From Atopobiaceae bacterium (GTDB lineage: Bacteria; Actinomycetota; Coriobacteriia; Coriobacteriales; Atopobiaceae): a stretch of 64,000 nucleotides of DNA. Below the pieces are notes generated by a model. That model saw only the letters and a program-made list of their open reading frames with translations, was not told the origin of the DNA and did not search any database. Positions 24,726 through 33,395 of this stretch are shown here, piece by piece. The stretch lies in assembly GCA_017533825.1 (NCBI GenBank), contig JAFWIE010000076.1, positions 1-64,000 on the forward strand, written 5' to 3'. Each line of letters starts with the position of its first letter. Positions within the stretch are counted from its first letter, which is position 1. A program made the translations under genes and the position numbers.

Positions 24726-26393
24726 ATGGATAACGCTCAGGAGCAGAGGAATCGTGGCGGGCAGAGGAATCGCAGCGACGAACGCGAGCGCTCGCGGAGG
24801 AAGACGCGTCCACAGAACGGGGCGCAGGCCAAAGGTCGCGCGCGCCGTTCGGCGGAGTCTCCAGCGAATCGCGACGGGCGCGATCGCGGCAGAAGATCCC
24901 GGCCGACGGGGGCACGGGCGGATTCGCGTCCGCCGCGCCAAGCGTCGACATCCGCCGAGCGGGGCAGCCGCCCGCCTCAGGAGCAGAAGCGCCGCGCGCG
25001 TCGCACCTCGAAGGAGCAGGCAGCGCGCATGCGCAAGCTAATCAAGTTCCGTCGCGCGGGTGTGATTTCCGCTGCGTTTGTGCTGGCGTTCGGCGCGATT
25101 GTCGGCCTGCTCTTCTTTGCGCGACCCACGACGTCTGAGGTCGAGAAGCGCACCCTGACGGCCAAGCCTGCCTTTACGTGGAGCACCTTCTGGAGCGGGG
25201 AGTACTTCTCGGACCTGGCGCTGTGGTATAGCGATACCTATCCGCTGCGTGAGCAGCTCGTTGCGGCAGACCAGAAGCTCAGCAGCCTGCACGGCATAAA
25301 GACGGACACGCAGATGATTGGTGGGACCAAGCAGGCTGACGAGCTGCCTCCCGCAGATGCTCAGAAGAAGGATTCCGAGGCTGATGGCGAGTCGGGTGAC
25401 GAATCCGAGAAGAAGCCGACCAGCGGTGCGAGCTCTCGTGCCAAGCGCGAACGTGGCGAGGTCGAGGTTCCGGCGCAGGAGGTCATGGCCGAGGCAATCC
25501 AAAACCAAGTGCTCGACGGCCTCTACGTTAAGGGCGATGCTGCCTACAACATCTATTACTTCTCGCAGGAGGCCGTGGAGGAGTATGCAGATGCGATAAA
25601 CAAGGTGGCGGAGGAGCTCGAGGGCGAGGCGACCGTGTACTCGCTGGTGGCGCCTAACGCGTCGGGCATCCTCCTCTCCGACCAAGAGGTCAAGGACTTG
25701 GGCGGCACCAACCAGGTTGATGCCATTGAGTACTTCTACAGCCTCTACGACGATGGGGTCCATCCCATCGATAGTGTGCCCAAGCTGCAGGAGCACGACG
25801 ATGAATACATCTTCTTCCGTACGGACCACCACTGGACGGCGTTGGGCGCCTACTATGCCTACGTTGCGTTCTGCGAGGAGAAGGGCATCGAGCCCGAGAA
25901 CCTCGACGACATGAAGCACGTGAACTTTGGCGACTTCCTTGGCTCGCTCTACTCGCAGCTCAACAGTGCCGAGATGGCCGCGAACCCCGATTACGTTGAG
26001 GCGTGGATTCCCAACGGCACCAACAAGATGCGCCTGTGGGATCAGGACGGCACCGTGAGCGACGACTACAACGTGATTACCGACACGTCGGACTGGGACA
26101 TCACGGGCAAGACCATGGCGTTCATCATGGGTGACCAGCCACTGCAGAAAATCGAGAATCCCGACATCGACGACGGCTCGACCTGCCTGCTCATCAAGGA
26201 CTCGTTCGGCGACTTCTTTGCCCCCTGGCTCGTGGACAGCTACCAGACGGTGTATGTGGGTGACTTCCGCTACTTCGAGAGCAACATCGACGACTTCGTG
26301 CGCGAGAACGACGTGGATGACGTCATCTTCTGCAACAATGTGACGCTCGCGGGCGGCGGTGTGGTCGGACCGGCCATTCTCGGTCGCCTATAG
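24726..26393 (+). CDS. DHHW-family extracytoplasmic protein with Arg-rich cytoplasmic tail
   Basis: A 555-residue type II membrane protein. Residues 1-110 are disordered and very rich in Arg, Gln and Ser; a single transmembrane helix spans about 112-132; the remainder is extracytoplasmic. The defining DHHW motif (TDHHWTALGAYYAY) begins near residue 367 and a distal Ser motif (LLIKDSFGD) fits the AlgJ/AlgX-like SGNH fold. An acidic low-complexity linker lies near residues 205-245. Paired with the upstream MBOAT it should complete O-acetylation of a surface polymer. ATG 24726 follows GAGAGG; a TTG at 24702 is less likely. The basic tail recurs in two other membrane proteins here. Confidence 0.8.
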   Translation: MDNAQEQRNRGGQRNRSDERERSRRKTRPQNGAQAKGRARRSAESPANRDGRDRGRRSRPTGARADSRPPRQASTSAERGSRPPQEQKRRARRTSKEQAARMRKLIKFRRAGVISAAFVLAFGAIVGLLFFARPTTSEVEKRTLTAKPAFTWSTFWSGEYFSDLALWYSDTYPLREQLVAADQKLSSLHGIKTDTQMIGGTKQADELPPADAQKKDSEADGESGDESEKKPTSGASSRAKRERGEVEVPAQEVMAEAIQNQVLDGLYVKGDAAYNIYYFSQEAVEEYADAINKVAEELEGEATVYSLVAPNASGILLSDQEVKDLGGTNQVDAIEYFYSLYDDGVHPIDSVPKLQEHDDEYIFFRTDHHWTALGAYYAYVAFCEEKGIEPENLDDMKHVNFGDFLGSLYSQLNSAEMAANPDYVEAWIPNGTNKMRLWDQDGTVSDDYNVITDTSDWDITGKTMAFIMGDQPLQKIENPDIDDGSTCLLIKDSFGDFFAPWLVDSYQTVYVGDFRYFESNIDDFVRENDVDDVIFCNNVTLAGGGVVGPAILGRL

Positions 26394-26447
26394 GAGACGC
26401 GCGGCGATGGCGGGGCGGCGATGACAGCGCGACCCCGTCGACGCGTG

Positions 26448-28028
26448 TCAGATCATCTCGAAGTGTGCGCGGGCCAGCGCGGTGAAGATGGGCTCGAGCT
26501 CCGAGATCTGTGCGGGAGCGGTGGTCATGACGGTGACGACGTAGGTACCCTCCGAGGCAAAGACGACGCCCCCCTCCACGGTTGCGGGTTCGGAGTAGAA
26601 GTCGCCGAAATAGTCGAACCAGCCCATCTTGCTCCAGGTGCGCACGTCAGGGCCGAGCGCAGCGCGCATCGCAGAGACGGTGCGCCGCTCGAGGAAGCTG
26701 GCGAGCGTTTGTGACGGTTCGGTTCCCGACTGCAGATAGTTGTACATGTGTAGCCACATCGCGAGCAGCTGGTCGGTGTTGATGTGGGGATAGTGCCAGA
26801 TGAGCATTTCTCCGTAGGAACCGTACTCGCCAGGGCCGATGCCAGCGTTCTGCAGCCATGTCGCAAAGACGTCCATGCCATAGCGTTCGTGTAGGTCGCT
26901 GTACGCATCGTCGCTTGACTCGACGATGGTCTCCTCGGCGATGGGGTAGACCTCTTCCGGACTTGCCTGACCCGTCTCGACGAGTTCTTGGAAGACGGCG
27001 GCGGTGTAGGGTGCCTTGATGCTACTCGCAGGATACTGCACGCGACCGCTGTCGTAGCGCAGGTCATTGCCGGTTGCAAGGTCGAGCATGGCGAACGAGA
27101 TCAGGTCGCCGGTGTCCTCGAACTCGCCGATTGCTCGGGTTAGGACGCCGTATGCGTTGGTCGCGCGCACGGCATCGGCCGAGCTTCCCTCAAACTCGTG
27201 GGCAATTGGCCGTGGCTCCACGTACTCGTCGTGCTCGGGTCGCGGTTTGGGTTGCTCGGCCTGCTCTTTGTCGCCATTTGTTGGTAGATCAGAGTAGTGC
27301 GGGGTGGGTATGGTGAGCACAAAGAGTACGACGGAGAGCACGATTGCTGCGACGGCATAGGCAAAGAGTGGCGTACGCGCGAGCCTGCGTAGCCTGCGCA
27401 GCCGGCTGCGCCTGCGACGTCGTGGGTGGGAGGCGATTCGTTGCGGTGGGCGTCGGCGCCGTGCATGCTCGTGCTCTCGGCGGTTGCTTTCTTGGCCTTC
27501 TCGCTCGTGGTTTGGACGTTCCTCGGCCTCGTACAAGACGATTGGTTGCTCGATGCGGGGGATCATACCAGAGAGATCGGCGCGACTTGGTCGTTCTCGT
27601 CTTCTCGGCTGGGCTAGCGGGAGCGGTTGAGGCTGTGGCTGGAAGAGTTCAAACCCTTGCTCTTGTCGTTGCGGACGTTCATATGGCTGCGGACGCGATT
27701 CGCGACGCCTGCGCCTCTCGGGACGCACGCGCGCATCTCGACGGCGTTCCTCCCTGGACGGTTTCTCTTCTCGGAAGTGGCGTGCCCTTCTGGGGGTGGG
27801 CTCGCGACGAATCGCGTTCGCACTGGGCGTCGTCGGTCCAGAGCGGCGGTGAGGCCGGGGCATGGGATTCTCGGATTTGAAGTGACGTCCGCGTGGAGAG
27901 GAGCTGCCACGACGGTGCGAGCGGGAGCCGGTATCGGGCGCATGCCGTGATGAGCGCCGTGCACCACGAGCCTCATCGGTGTCCGGGCGCTTCTTGTGCT
28001 GAGCATGTTTGCCGTGTGAGCGATTCAT
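26448..28028 (-). CDS. Membrane-anchored beta-lactamase-fold serine hydrolase with long Arg-rich tail
   Basis: A 526-residue protein. Residues 1-219 form an extremely Arg-rich, Pro/Glu-rich disordered cytoplasmic tail; 220-242 is a transmembrane helix; about 280-526 is a class A beta-lactamase-like domain. The nucleophile motif is SSIK (Ser335, Lys338). The usual SDN triad appears as SDD (372-374) and KTG as KMG (467-469), so it is unlikely to be a standard beta-lactamase; a cell-wall peptidase or esterase, or an inactive fold, is more plausible. It converges with the DHHW gene, leaving a 54-bp gap. The start follows GAGGGGG. A second, canonical-motif member of this fold is at 43926. Confidence 0.75.
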   Translation of the reverse strand: MNRSHGKHAQHKKRPDTDEARGARRSSRHAPDTGSRSHRRGSSSPRGRHFKSENPMPRPHRRSGPTTPSANAIRREPTPRRARHFREEKPSREERRRDARVRPERRRRRESRPQPYERPQRQEQGFELFQPQPQPLPLAQPRRRERPSRADLSGMIPRIEQPIVLYEAEERPNHEREGQESNRREHEHARRRRPPQRIASHPRRRRRSRLRRLRRLARTPLFAYAVAAIVLSVVLFVLTIPTPHYSDLPTNGDKEQAEQPKPRPEHDEYVEPRPIAHEFEGSSADAVRATNAYGVLTRAIGEFEDTGDLISFAMLDLATGNDLRYDSGRVQYPASSIKAPYTAAVFQELVETGQASPEEVYPIAEETIVESSDDAYSDLHERYGMDVFATWLQNAGIGPGEYGSYGEMLIWHYPHINTDQLLAMWLHMYNYLQSGTEPSQTLASFLERRTVSAMRAALGPDVRTWSKMGWFDYFGDFYSEPATVEGGVVFASEGTYVVTVMTTAPAQISELEPIFTALARAHFEMI

Positions 28029-28069
28029 GGCCACCCCCTCATCCGCACATAGAAGCATCCATTGTACGC

Positions 28070-28098
28070 TTGAAGCCCACAAAATGCTCTGCCACAAT
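28070..28098 (+). promoter_or_regulatory. Promoter of ettA
   Basis: TTGAAG (28070-28075), an exact 17-bp spacer and CACAAT (28093-28098) lie 86 bases upstream of the start codon. Confidence 0.5.
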
Positions 28099-28183
28099 AG
28101 TGCGACAGCCAATTCGGCGCATGCCAGAGGGTTTCCTGGCAGACGCCTTCTCGCAACGGAATAGCATCTTTGATGGGAGGATC

Positions 28184-29863
28184 ATGGCAGAGTTTATCTA
28201 CCAGATGTATAAGGTGCGCAAGGCGCACGGCGACAAGGTCATTCTCGACGACGTGACGATGGGGTTCTTCCCCGGCGCAAAGATCGGCGTCGTCGGTCCC
28301 AACGGCATGGGCAAGTCCACCCTGCTCAAGATTATGGCCGGTATGGAGGACATCTCCAATGGCGAGGCGATGCTCAGCCCGGGATACACGGTGGGTCTGC
28401 TCCAGCAGGAGCCGCCGCTCGAGGAAGATAAGACCGTCCGCGAGAACATCGAGCTCGCGTTTGGTGACCTTCTGGCAAAGATTGAGCGATTCAATGCCAT
28501 TGGCGAGGAGATGGCCGCGGCTGACGCAGATTTCGATGCGCTCATGGCCGAGATGGGCGAGCTGCAAGATGCCATCGACGCAGCGAACGGCTGGGATCTG
28601 GACTCGCAGCTTTCTCAGGCGATGGATGCGCTACAGTGCCCCGATCCGGACGCTCCGGTGAGTGTTCTCAGTGGTGGCGAGCGCCGTCGCGTCGCCTTGT
28701 GCCGTCTGTTGCTCGAGGCACCTGACCTGCTGCTTCTCGACGAGCCGACCAACCACCTCGACGCTGAGTCCGTGCTGTGGCTGGAGCAGTTCCTGCATCG
28801 CTACCCCGGTGCCGTGCTCGCCGTCACGCATGACCGCTACTTCCTCGACAATGTGGCAGAGTGGATCTGCGAGGTGGACCGCGGCACGCTCTACCCCTAC
28901 AAGGGTAACTATTCCACGTATCTGGAGACCAAGGCAGCGCGCATGGAGGCCGAGAGCCAGCAGAACGCCAAGCGTGCAAAGAAGCTCAAGGCGGAGCTCG
29001 CGTGGGTGCGCAGTGGTGCCAAGGCACGTCAGGCCAAGGGCAAGGCGCGTCTGGCCCGTTACGAGGAGATGGTTGCCGAGGCGGCGCAGAGCAAGAAGCT
29101 GGACTTCTCCGAGATTCAGATTCCGGCTGGACCGCGCCTGGGCAACAAGGTGCTGGAAGCAGAACACCTATGCAAGTCGTTCGGCGATCGCGTGCTCATC
29201 GACGACCTGAGCTTCAGCCTGCCGCGCAACGGCATCGTGGGCGTCATTGGTCCCAACGGCGTGGGCAAGACGACCCTCTTCAAGTGCATCGTGGGGAAGG
29301 AGCAGCCCACGAGCGGTTCGCTCGAACTGGGCGAATCCGTCAAGCTGAGCTACGTGGACCAGACGCGCGAGGGACTCGACGCCGAGAAGACGATCTGGGA
29401 GGTCGTGAGCGGTGGCAACGACTACCTCATGGTGGGAGACACCGAGGTTCCGAGCCGTGCATATGTGGCTAGTTTTGGCTTCAAGGGCACCGATCAGCAG
29501 AAGAAGTGCGGGGTTTTGAGCGGTGGCGAGCGGAATCGACTGAATTTGGCGCTTACGCTGCGTCAAGGCGGCAATCTGCTGCTTCTCGACGAGCCGACCA
29601 ACGACCTCGATACCGAGACGCTCGAGTCCTTGGAAGAAGCACTTGAGCGCTTCCCCGGCTGCTCGGTGGTCGTGAGCCACGACCGTTGGTTCCTCGACCG
29701 CGTGGCGACGCATATCCTCGCGTGGGAGGGCACCGACGATGAGCCGGGACACTGGTTCTGGTTCGAAGGCAACTTCGAAGCGTATCAGGCAAATCGAGAG
29801 GATCGCTTGGGTCCGGAGGCGAGCAAACCGCACCGCCTACATCGCAAGCTCACCCGCGACTAG
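28184..29863 (+). CDS. ettA: ABC-F translational ATPase EttA
   Basis: A 559-residue soluble protein of two ABC ATPase domains with no membrane segment, the length and layout of EttA. Walker A sites are GPNGMGKST (38-46) and GPNGVGKTT (second half). The signatures are LSGGERRRVALCRLLL and LSGGERNRLNLALTL, and both Walker B regions read LLLLDEPTN. The interdomain linker (about 240-305) is Lys/Arg-rich. EttA binds the ribosomal E site and gates the first elongation steps according to the ATP/ADP balance. The ATG at 28184 follows GGGAGG; an open frame extends upstream but has no similarity. It lies just upstream of tRNA-Phe. Confidence 0.93.
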   Translation: MAEFIYQMYKVRKAHGDKVILDDVTMGFFPGAKIGVVGPNGMGKSTLLKIMAGMEDISNGEAMLSPGYTVGLLQQEPPLEEDKTVRENIELAFGDLLAKIERFNAIGEEMAAADADFDALMAEMGELQDAIDAANGWDLDSQLSQAMDALQCPDPDAPVSVLSGGERRRVALCRLLLEAPDLLLLDEPTNHLDAESVLWLEQFLHRYPGAVLAVTHDRYFLDNVAEWICEVDRGTLYPYKGNYSTYLETKAARMEAESQQNAKRAKKLKAELAWVRSGAKARQAKGKARLARYEEMVAEAAQSKKLDFSEIQIPAGPRLGNKVLEAEHLCKSFGDRVLIDDLSFSLPRNGIVGVIGPNGVGKTTLFKCIVGKEQPTSGSLELGESVKLSYVDQTREGLDAEKTIWEVVSGGNDYLMVGDTEVPSRAYVASFGFKGTDQQKKCGVLSGGERNRLNLALTLRQGGNLLLLDEPTNDLDTETLESLEEALERFPGCSVVVSHDRWFLDRVATHILAWEGTDDEPGHWFWFEGNFEAYQANREDRLGPEASKPHRLHRKLTRD

Positions 29864-29927
29864 CACGTGGGGTCACGGCGAGGATGAGGCCGCAGTTTGC
29901 AATTTCTCCACATTGCGAACAAACTTG

Positions 29928-29955
29928 TTGACAGGCCGGTGTGGTTTGTTATTAT
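29928..29955 (+). promoter_or_regulatory. Promoter of tRNA-Phe
   Basis: Consensus TTGACA (29928-29933), a 16-bp spacer and TATTAT (29950-29955) lie 24 bases before the mature tRNA. It is one of the best -35/-10 pairs in the window. Confidence 0.75.
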
Positions 29956-29978
29956 GAACAGGCTTGAAAACAGCACAG

Positions 29979-30054
29979 GGCTGGGTAGCTCAGTTGGTAG
30001 AGCAGGGGACTGAAAATCCCTGTGTCAGGGGTTCGACTCCCTTCCCAGCCACCA
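29979..30054 (+). tRNA. tRNA-Phe (anticodon GAA)
   Basis: A complete cloverleaf: acceptor GGCTGGG pairs with CCCAGCC, D-stem GCTC/GAGC, anticodon loop CTGAAAA with GAA, T-loop TTCGACT, discriminator A, and an encoded CCA at 30052-30054. A strong promoter precedes it and an intrinsic terminator follows. The downstream region holds the RAYT unit and an ATPase but no integrase or attachment-site duplication. Confidence 0.96.
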
Positions 30055-30065
30055 GACATTTCACG

Positions 30066-30097
30066 AGGTCAACCATGTTTATTGGTTGACCTTTTTT
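30066..30097 (+). terminator. Terminator after tRNA-Phe
   Basis: AGGTCAACC (30066-30074) pairs perfectly with GGTTGACCT (30084-30092), followed by a six-T run. Confidence 0.9.
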
Positions 30098-30146
30098 GTT
30101 AGCTCCGAAGTCTGTTCACCCGCATGTTCACCCGTTGTTCACCCGT

Positions 30147-30271
30147 GGAACAGGGGACGTGGAACAGGGGACGGGTTTTTTGTTCCAAACTTGAACAGGG
30201 GACGGGTTTTTTGTTCCAAACTTGTGGGGCAGCGGTCCTTCCTCGGGAACAGGGGACGGGTTTTTTGTTCC
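30147..30271 (+). repeat. Left REP array (one partial and three full copies)
   Basis: The unit is about 26 bp: GGAACAGGGGACGGG, a T run, then TTGTTCC. The GGAACA/TGTTCC ends pair to form a small hairpin. Full copies are at 30161-30186, 30193-30217 and 30246-30271; a 14-nt partial copy is at 30147-30160. The last two copies sit in a 54-bp tandem unit sharing the flank CAAACTTGTGGGGCA(G/T)CGGTCC. Confidence 0.8.
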
Positions 30272-30398
30272 AAACTTGTGGGGCATCGGTCCTCCCTTGG
30301 CATAATCCCTCACATGAACAAGAGGCGTCGCCCCGAACCCAGCCGAGGGCACAAGTTGTACAATGTCCGCCCACGTGTTTGGGAACGGGAGGTGCACG

Positions 30399-31154
30399 AT
30401 GCCGAGAATCGCACGCAAACAGAGTGCGTCGTCTATATATCATGTTATGAATCGAGGTGAGGGGAGGCAGATCATTTTTGAAGATGACTCCGACCGCGCC
30501 TTCTTCATGCGTCGATTAGACGACCTGCTGGCGGAGATGCACGGGACGCTGCTCGCCTGGTGTCTTCTGGACAATCACTTTCACCTTCTCGTCAGCGCGT
30601 CACTCGATAACCTCAAAAAGCTGATGCATCGCCTCCAGACGGGGTATGCTGGCTATTTCAACAGGGTCCATCGCCACGATGGGGCTCTGTTCGGCGGCAG
30701 GTTCGAAAGCGAGCCCGTAGATACGGAAAAGTACCTCATGACCGTCGTTCGATACATCCACGAGAATCCTGTCAAGGCGAGGCTCGGCGGCCTCGGTTAC
30801 CGATGGAGCAGCTATCGCGAATATTGCAGTGGCGCCGAACATGTGAATCCGGAGTTCGTCCTCGGAGTGTTCGGTGGGGTCGGGCAATTCCGCTCGTTCC
30901 ATGCCGCGGATCACGGTGACGAGAGGTGCCTTGACATGGCTGGGCTGCCCAGGCGCGGCATCGGCGACGAGGAAGCTCGGGCCATTGCAGACAACCTACT
31001 TGGTGAGGGGGTGGCGACTTCGCTTGGCGGAAGGGCCAGGGCGGAGCGGGACCAGGGCCTCGCGACGCTCAAGGAAGCCGGGCTGAGCGTGAGGCAAATA
31101 CAACGCTTGACGGGCATCTCCCTCGGAACCATATCGAGGGCCGGCAGAGGTTGA
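30399..31154 (+). CDS. REP-associated tyrosine transposase (Y1/HUH family)
   Basis: A 251-residue TnpA_REP protein. HUH motif His60-Phe-His62 (DNHFHLLV), N-terminal SIYHVMNRG, and the helix RYIHENPVKA with the expected nucleophile Tyr119 are all present. A C-terminal segment (LSVRQIQRLTGISLGTISRA) looks like a helix-turn-helix. These enzymes nick and join single-stranded DNA at REP hairpins; REP copies on both sides support that here. The ATG at 30399 follows GGGAGG, and TACAAT (30359-30364) is a plausible -10. No interruption is seen, so it may be active. A truncated copy of its 3' end occurs at 40668. Confidence 0.9.
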   Translation: MPRIARKQSASSIYHVMNRGEGRQIIFEDDSDRAFFMRRLDDLLAEMHGTLLAWCLLDNHFHLLVSASLDNLKKLMHRLQTGYAGYFNRVHRHDGALFGGRFESEPVDTEKYLMTVVRYIHENPVKARLGGLGYRWSSYREYCSGAEHVNPEFVLGVFGGVGQFRSFHAADHGDERCLDMAGLPRRGIGDEEARAIADNLLGEGVATSLGGRARAERDQGLATLKEAGLSVRQIQRLTGISLGTISRAGRG

Positions 31155-31191
31155 ACGAAAAACCCGTCCCCTGTTCCACGTCCCCTGTTCC
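31153..31191 (-). repeat. Right REP, inverted
   Basis: A full REP copy in reverse orientation (31153-31177) plus a 13-nt partial copy (31179-31191), mirroring the left outer end. The first two bases overlap the transposase stop codon. Confidence 0.8.
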
Positions 31192-31207
31192 TTTCGAATC
31201 TTGACGA

Positions 31208-31244
31208 GTTTCTCTGCCAATATTACAGTAATTGGTAGAGAAAC
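31208..31244. promoter_or_regulatory. 14-bp inverted repeat upstream of the AAA_14 ATPase gene
   Basis: GTTTCTCTGCCAAT (31208-31221) and ATTGGTAGAGAAAC (31231-31244) pair at 13 of 14 positions around a 9-nt AT-rich centre, ending 21 bases before the ATPase ATG. It overlaps the expected promoter region, so it is a candidate operator or cruciform. No T tract follows. Confidence 0.5.
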
Positions 31245-31265
31245 ACTACCAGATTAGGATCATCG

Positions 31266-32606
31266 ATGGATGCTATCATCCTCGAGAAGCTCTCGGGCTT
31301 CCGTTTGGAGGACTACGAGCCTATACACACGCGCTCACTCGACCTGGGAGAGCCGCTCATCCCCCGCGTCGGCAATCTCGTGAAGGTCGTCGTCGGAATG
31401 AGACGCTCCGGCAAGAGCTACCGACTCTTCCAAGAGATTCGCACGCTCTTGGACTCTGGTGTACCCATGGACCAGATATGCTACTTCAATTTCGAGGACG
31501 ACCGCTTGACGCCCGTGACGTCAAGGACGGGGGACCAGGTCATCGAGGCGTTCGAGTCGCTCCATCGTGGCGCACTTGCTCGCGGCGTCTATCTCTTCTT
31601 TGATGAGATACAGGAGATGAATAACTGGGGTCCGTGGCTACGTCGCGTGGTAGACACCACGAGGGCCACGATCTACGTCACGGGTTCGTCCTCGCAAATG
31701 CTGTCACGAGAGATTTCCACCGAGTTCAGGGGTCGCGCCATAGACTTCGAGCTGCTGCCGTTTTCCTTTGCTGAGCACGTCGCGGCCTTCATGCCGGGCG
31801 TTAACGCCGCTTGTCCCTCCATGGAGGAGCGCGTCGCCTTGCAGCGCGAGGTGGCGATGTATTTGGCAGCAGGCGGTTTTCCTGCTACGCACGGCCTGCC
31901 CAGGGCACAGGCCGTTGCGCTTCTGCAGGCATACGCGGAGCGTGTCGTGTCGCGCGACGTTGTGGAGCGCCACGACGTGGGGCGGCCGAGGGTGGCGGCT
32001 GCTCTAGCGCGCCGCATCCTTGCGACAAACGCGATGCCCTTTTCCGCGCGTAGGGTGGAGGGGGACCTGCGGGCGGCAGGGCTGGGGACGAGCCGGGAGA
32101 CGATAGGCGACCTCATGGCCTACTTCGAGGAGGCCTACCTCGTGTTCTTCGTCAGGGAGTTTAGCTATTCACTGGCAGAAGCTACCACGAGCATGCCAAA
32201 GGTGTATGCGATCGACCCCGGGCTGGCGTTCGCCTCTGCCAGATCCAACTCCAACGCGCTCGGACAGCGGCTCGAGGACGCCGTATACCTCGAGCTCCGG
32301 CGTCGCACGGGGCTGGGACGCGCCGACTCGGTCTGTTCGTACCGCACGAAAGCTGGCGGCTTCGAGGTGGACTTCGTGGTGGGCGACGCCCTGATGGGGG
32401 ACCTCTTCGAGCTGTGCCAGGTGAGCGCCGACGTGTCCGACGAGAGGACACTCTCGCGGGAGCTGCGGGCACTCTGGCAGGGGATGCGCGAGGCGGGCGC
32501 CGAGGAGAGCTTGCTCGTGACACTCGAGGGCGACGAGGTGTATCACGAGCGAGACGGTATGCGGGTGAGACAGGTTCCTGCCTGGAGATGGCTTCTCGAT
32601 GCCTGA
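31266..32606 (+). CDS. AAA_14/DUF4143 family ATPase
   Basis: A 446-residue ATPase. Walker A GMRRSGKS is at residues 44-51, Walker B VYLFFDEIQ near 117-125, a sensor segment ATIYVTGSSSQM follows, then a C-terminal DUF4143 domain (about 220-400) with the restriction-nuclease-like segment FEVDFVV. The family is common and often multicopy in anaerobes; its role is not established, with defence or DNA-related functions suggested. It sits directly after the RAYT unit and downstream of tRNA-Phe, a likely acquisition spot. The start codon follows AGGAT. Base composition is not obviously foreign. Confidence 0.88.
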   Translation: MDAIILEKLSGFRLEDYEPIHTRSLDLGEPLIPRVGNLVKVVVGMRRSGKSYRLFQEIRTLLDSGVPMDQICYFNFEDDRLTPVTSRTGDQVIEAFESLHRGALARGVYLFFDEIQEMNNWGPWLRRVVDTTRATIYVTGSSSQMLSREISTEFRGRAIDFELLPFSFAEHVAAFMPGVNAACPSMEERVALQREVAMYLAAGGFPATHGLPRAQAVALLQAYAERVVSRDVVERHDVGRPRVAAALARRILATNAMPFSARRVEGDLRAAGLGTSRETIGDLMAYFEEAYLVFFVREFSYSLAEATTSMPKVYAIDPGLAFASARSNSNALGQRLEDAVYLELRRRTGLGRADSVCSYRTKAGGFEVDFVVGDALMGDLFELCQVSADVSDERTLSRELRALWQGMREAGAEESLLVTLEGDEVYHERDGMRVRQVPAWRWLLDA

Positions 32607-32750
32607 GAGCAGTGTAGCGAGGCCGTGGACAATGTGACGAGACCAAGCTCACTGGAAAAGGCGGGGTTTTGTTGAACGCGTTTGATTCCAAGCTTTGACA
32701 TTGTTCGACATTGCAAAGGCGCTAACGAGCCTAGCGAAGAGGAGCCTGCC

Positions 32751-33395
32751 ATGATTGACGAGATAGTGAACCCAACCATCCCCCAGATTAAAGAGGGAGT
32801 GACCCATGTGGCCTGCGTTGGCGACAGCATCACGTTTGGCTACGGCGTCTGGGCCACCGGGATGACGAAAGAGCATGCGTACCCGTCATTTCTCGAGCAG
32901 ATAATGGGCGATGGATACCAAGCACTCAACTATGGCGTCTGTGGAAAGACGCTTCTCAGGGAGGGTGATGAGCCCTACACGTCGCACTACATGTATGACG
33001 AATCCATCCGTGCGGATTCGGAGATTTATATCATCATGCTCGGTTCCAACGACAGCAAGTGGAATAACTGGGATGCCGAGCAGTTCGGTCCGGAGTTGAG
33101 AGACTTTGTCCAAGCATACATCGATTTGGACAGCGCACCCAAGGTGTATCTTGCTACGCCACCAAGAGTGTTTTGGGAGGGGGAAAGGGGATTTGGAGTC
33201 AGCAATCACACGATAGAGAGCGAGATCGCCCCCATCGTGAGGAGTGTCGCAAAAGACATGGGCATCCCCCTCATCGACATGTATGAGAAAACGAAAGACC
33301 ATCCGGAGTGGTTCGTGGACGGGATTCATCCGAACGCGGCCGGGAACGAAGAGTTAGCAAAGATCGTTGCCGCGTACCTGGCGGGAGAAGAATAG
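32751..33395 (+). CDS. SGNH/GDSL-family esterase
   Basis: A 214-residue cytoplasmic GDSL-type hydrolase. Block I is CVGDSITFGYG (Ser26 nucleophile), block III GSNDSK and block V DGIHPNAAG with the catalytic Asp-His. No signal peptide is present, so it should act on imported esters. The ATG at 32751 has AAGAGGAG at good spacing. Upstream, GACATTG occurs twice ten bases apart (32697-32703, 32707-32713), overlapping a TTGACA (32695-32700). A terminator follows it, so it is not cotranscribed with the rhamnosidase, but its position suggests it may deacylate sugars handled by that locus. Confidence 0.87.
   Translation: MIDEIVNPTIPQIKEGVTHVACVGDSITFGYGVWATGMTKEHAYPSFLEQIMGDGYQALNYGVCGKTLLREGDEPYTSHYMYDESIRADSEIYIIMLGSNDSKWNNWDAEQFGPELRDFVQAYIDLDSAPKVYLATPPRVFWEGERGFGVSNHTIESEIAPIVRSVAKDMGIPLIDMYEKTKDHPEWFVDGIHPNAAGNEELAKIVAAYLAGEE

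Larger units (their letters stand above)
30147..31191 (+). mobile_element. Intact RAYT/REP unit
   Basis: About 1,045 bp containing a REP-associated tyrosine transposase, bounded by 39-nt inverted ends (30147-30185 and 31153-31191) that match at 38 of 39 positions. Each end comprises one complete REP hairpin plus a partial outer copy. Extra direct REP copies lie inside the left end. The right end starts at the transposase stop codon. The layout agrees with known RAYT loci, where the transposase gene is flanked by inverted REPs it recognises. Confidence 0.75.

Noticed and set aside
30147..30271. Possible CRISPR array
   Set aside because: The repeats are about 26 bp, but spacing is irregular (6 and 28 bp), inter-repeat DNA is partly repeated, and no cas genes exist nearby. 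REP elements of the adjacent RAYT explain them.
29979..32606. Integrated island or prophage at tRNA-Phe
   Set aside because: No integrase, no phage genes and no repeated tRNA 3' end downstream. Only the RAYT unit and an ATPase follow.
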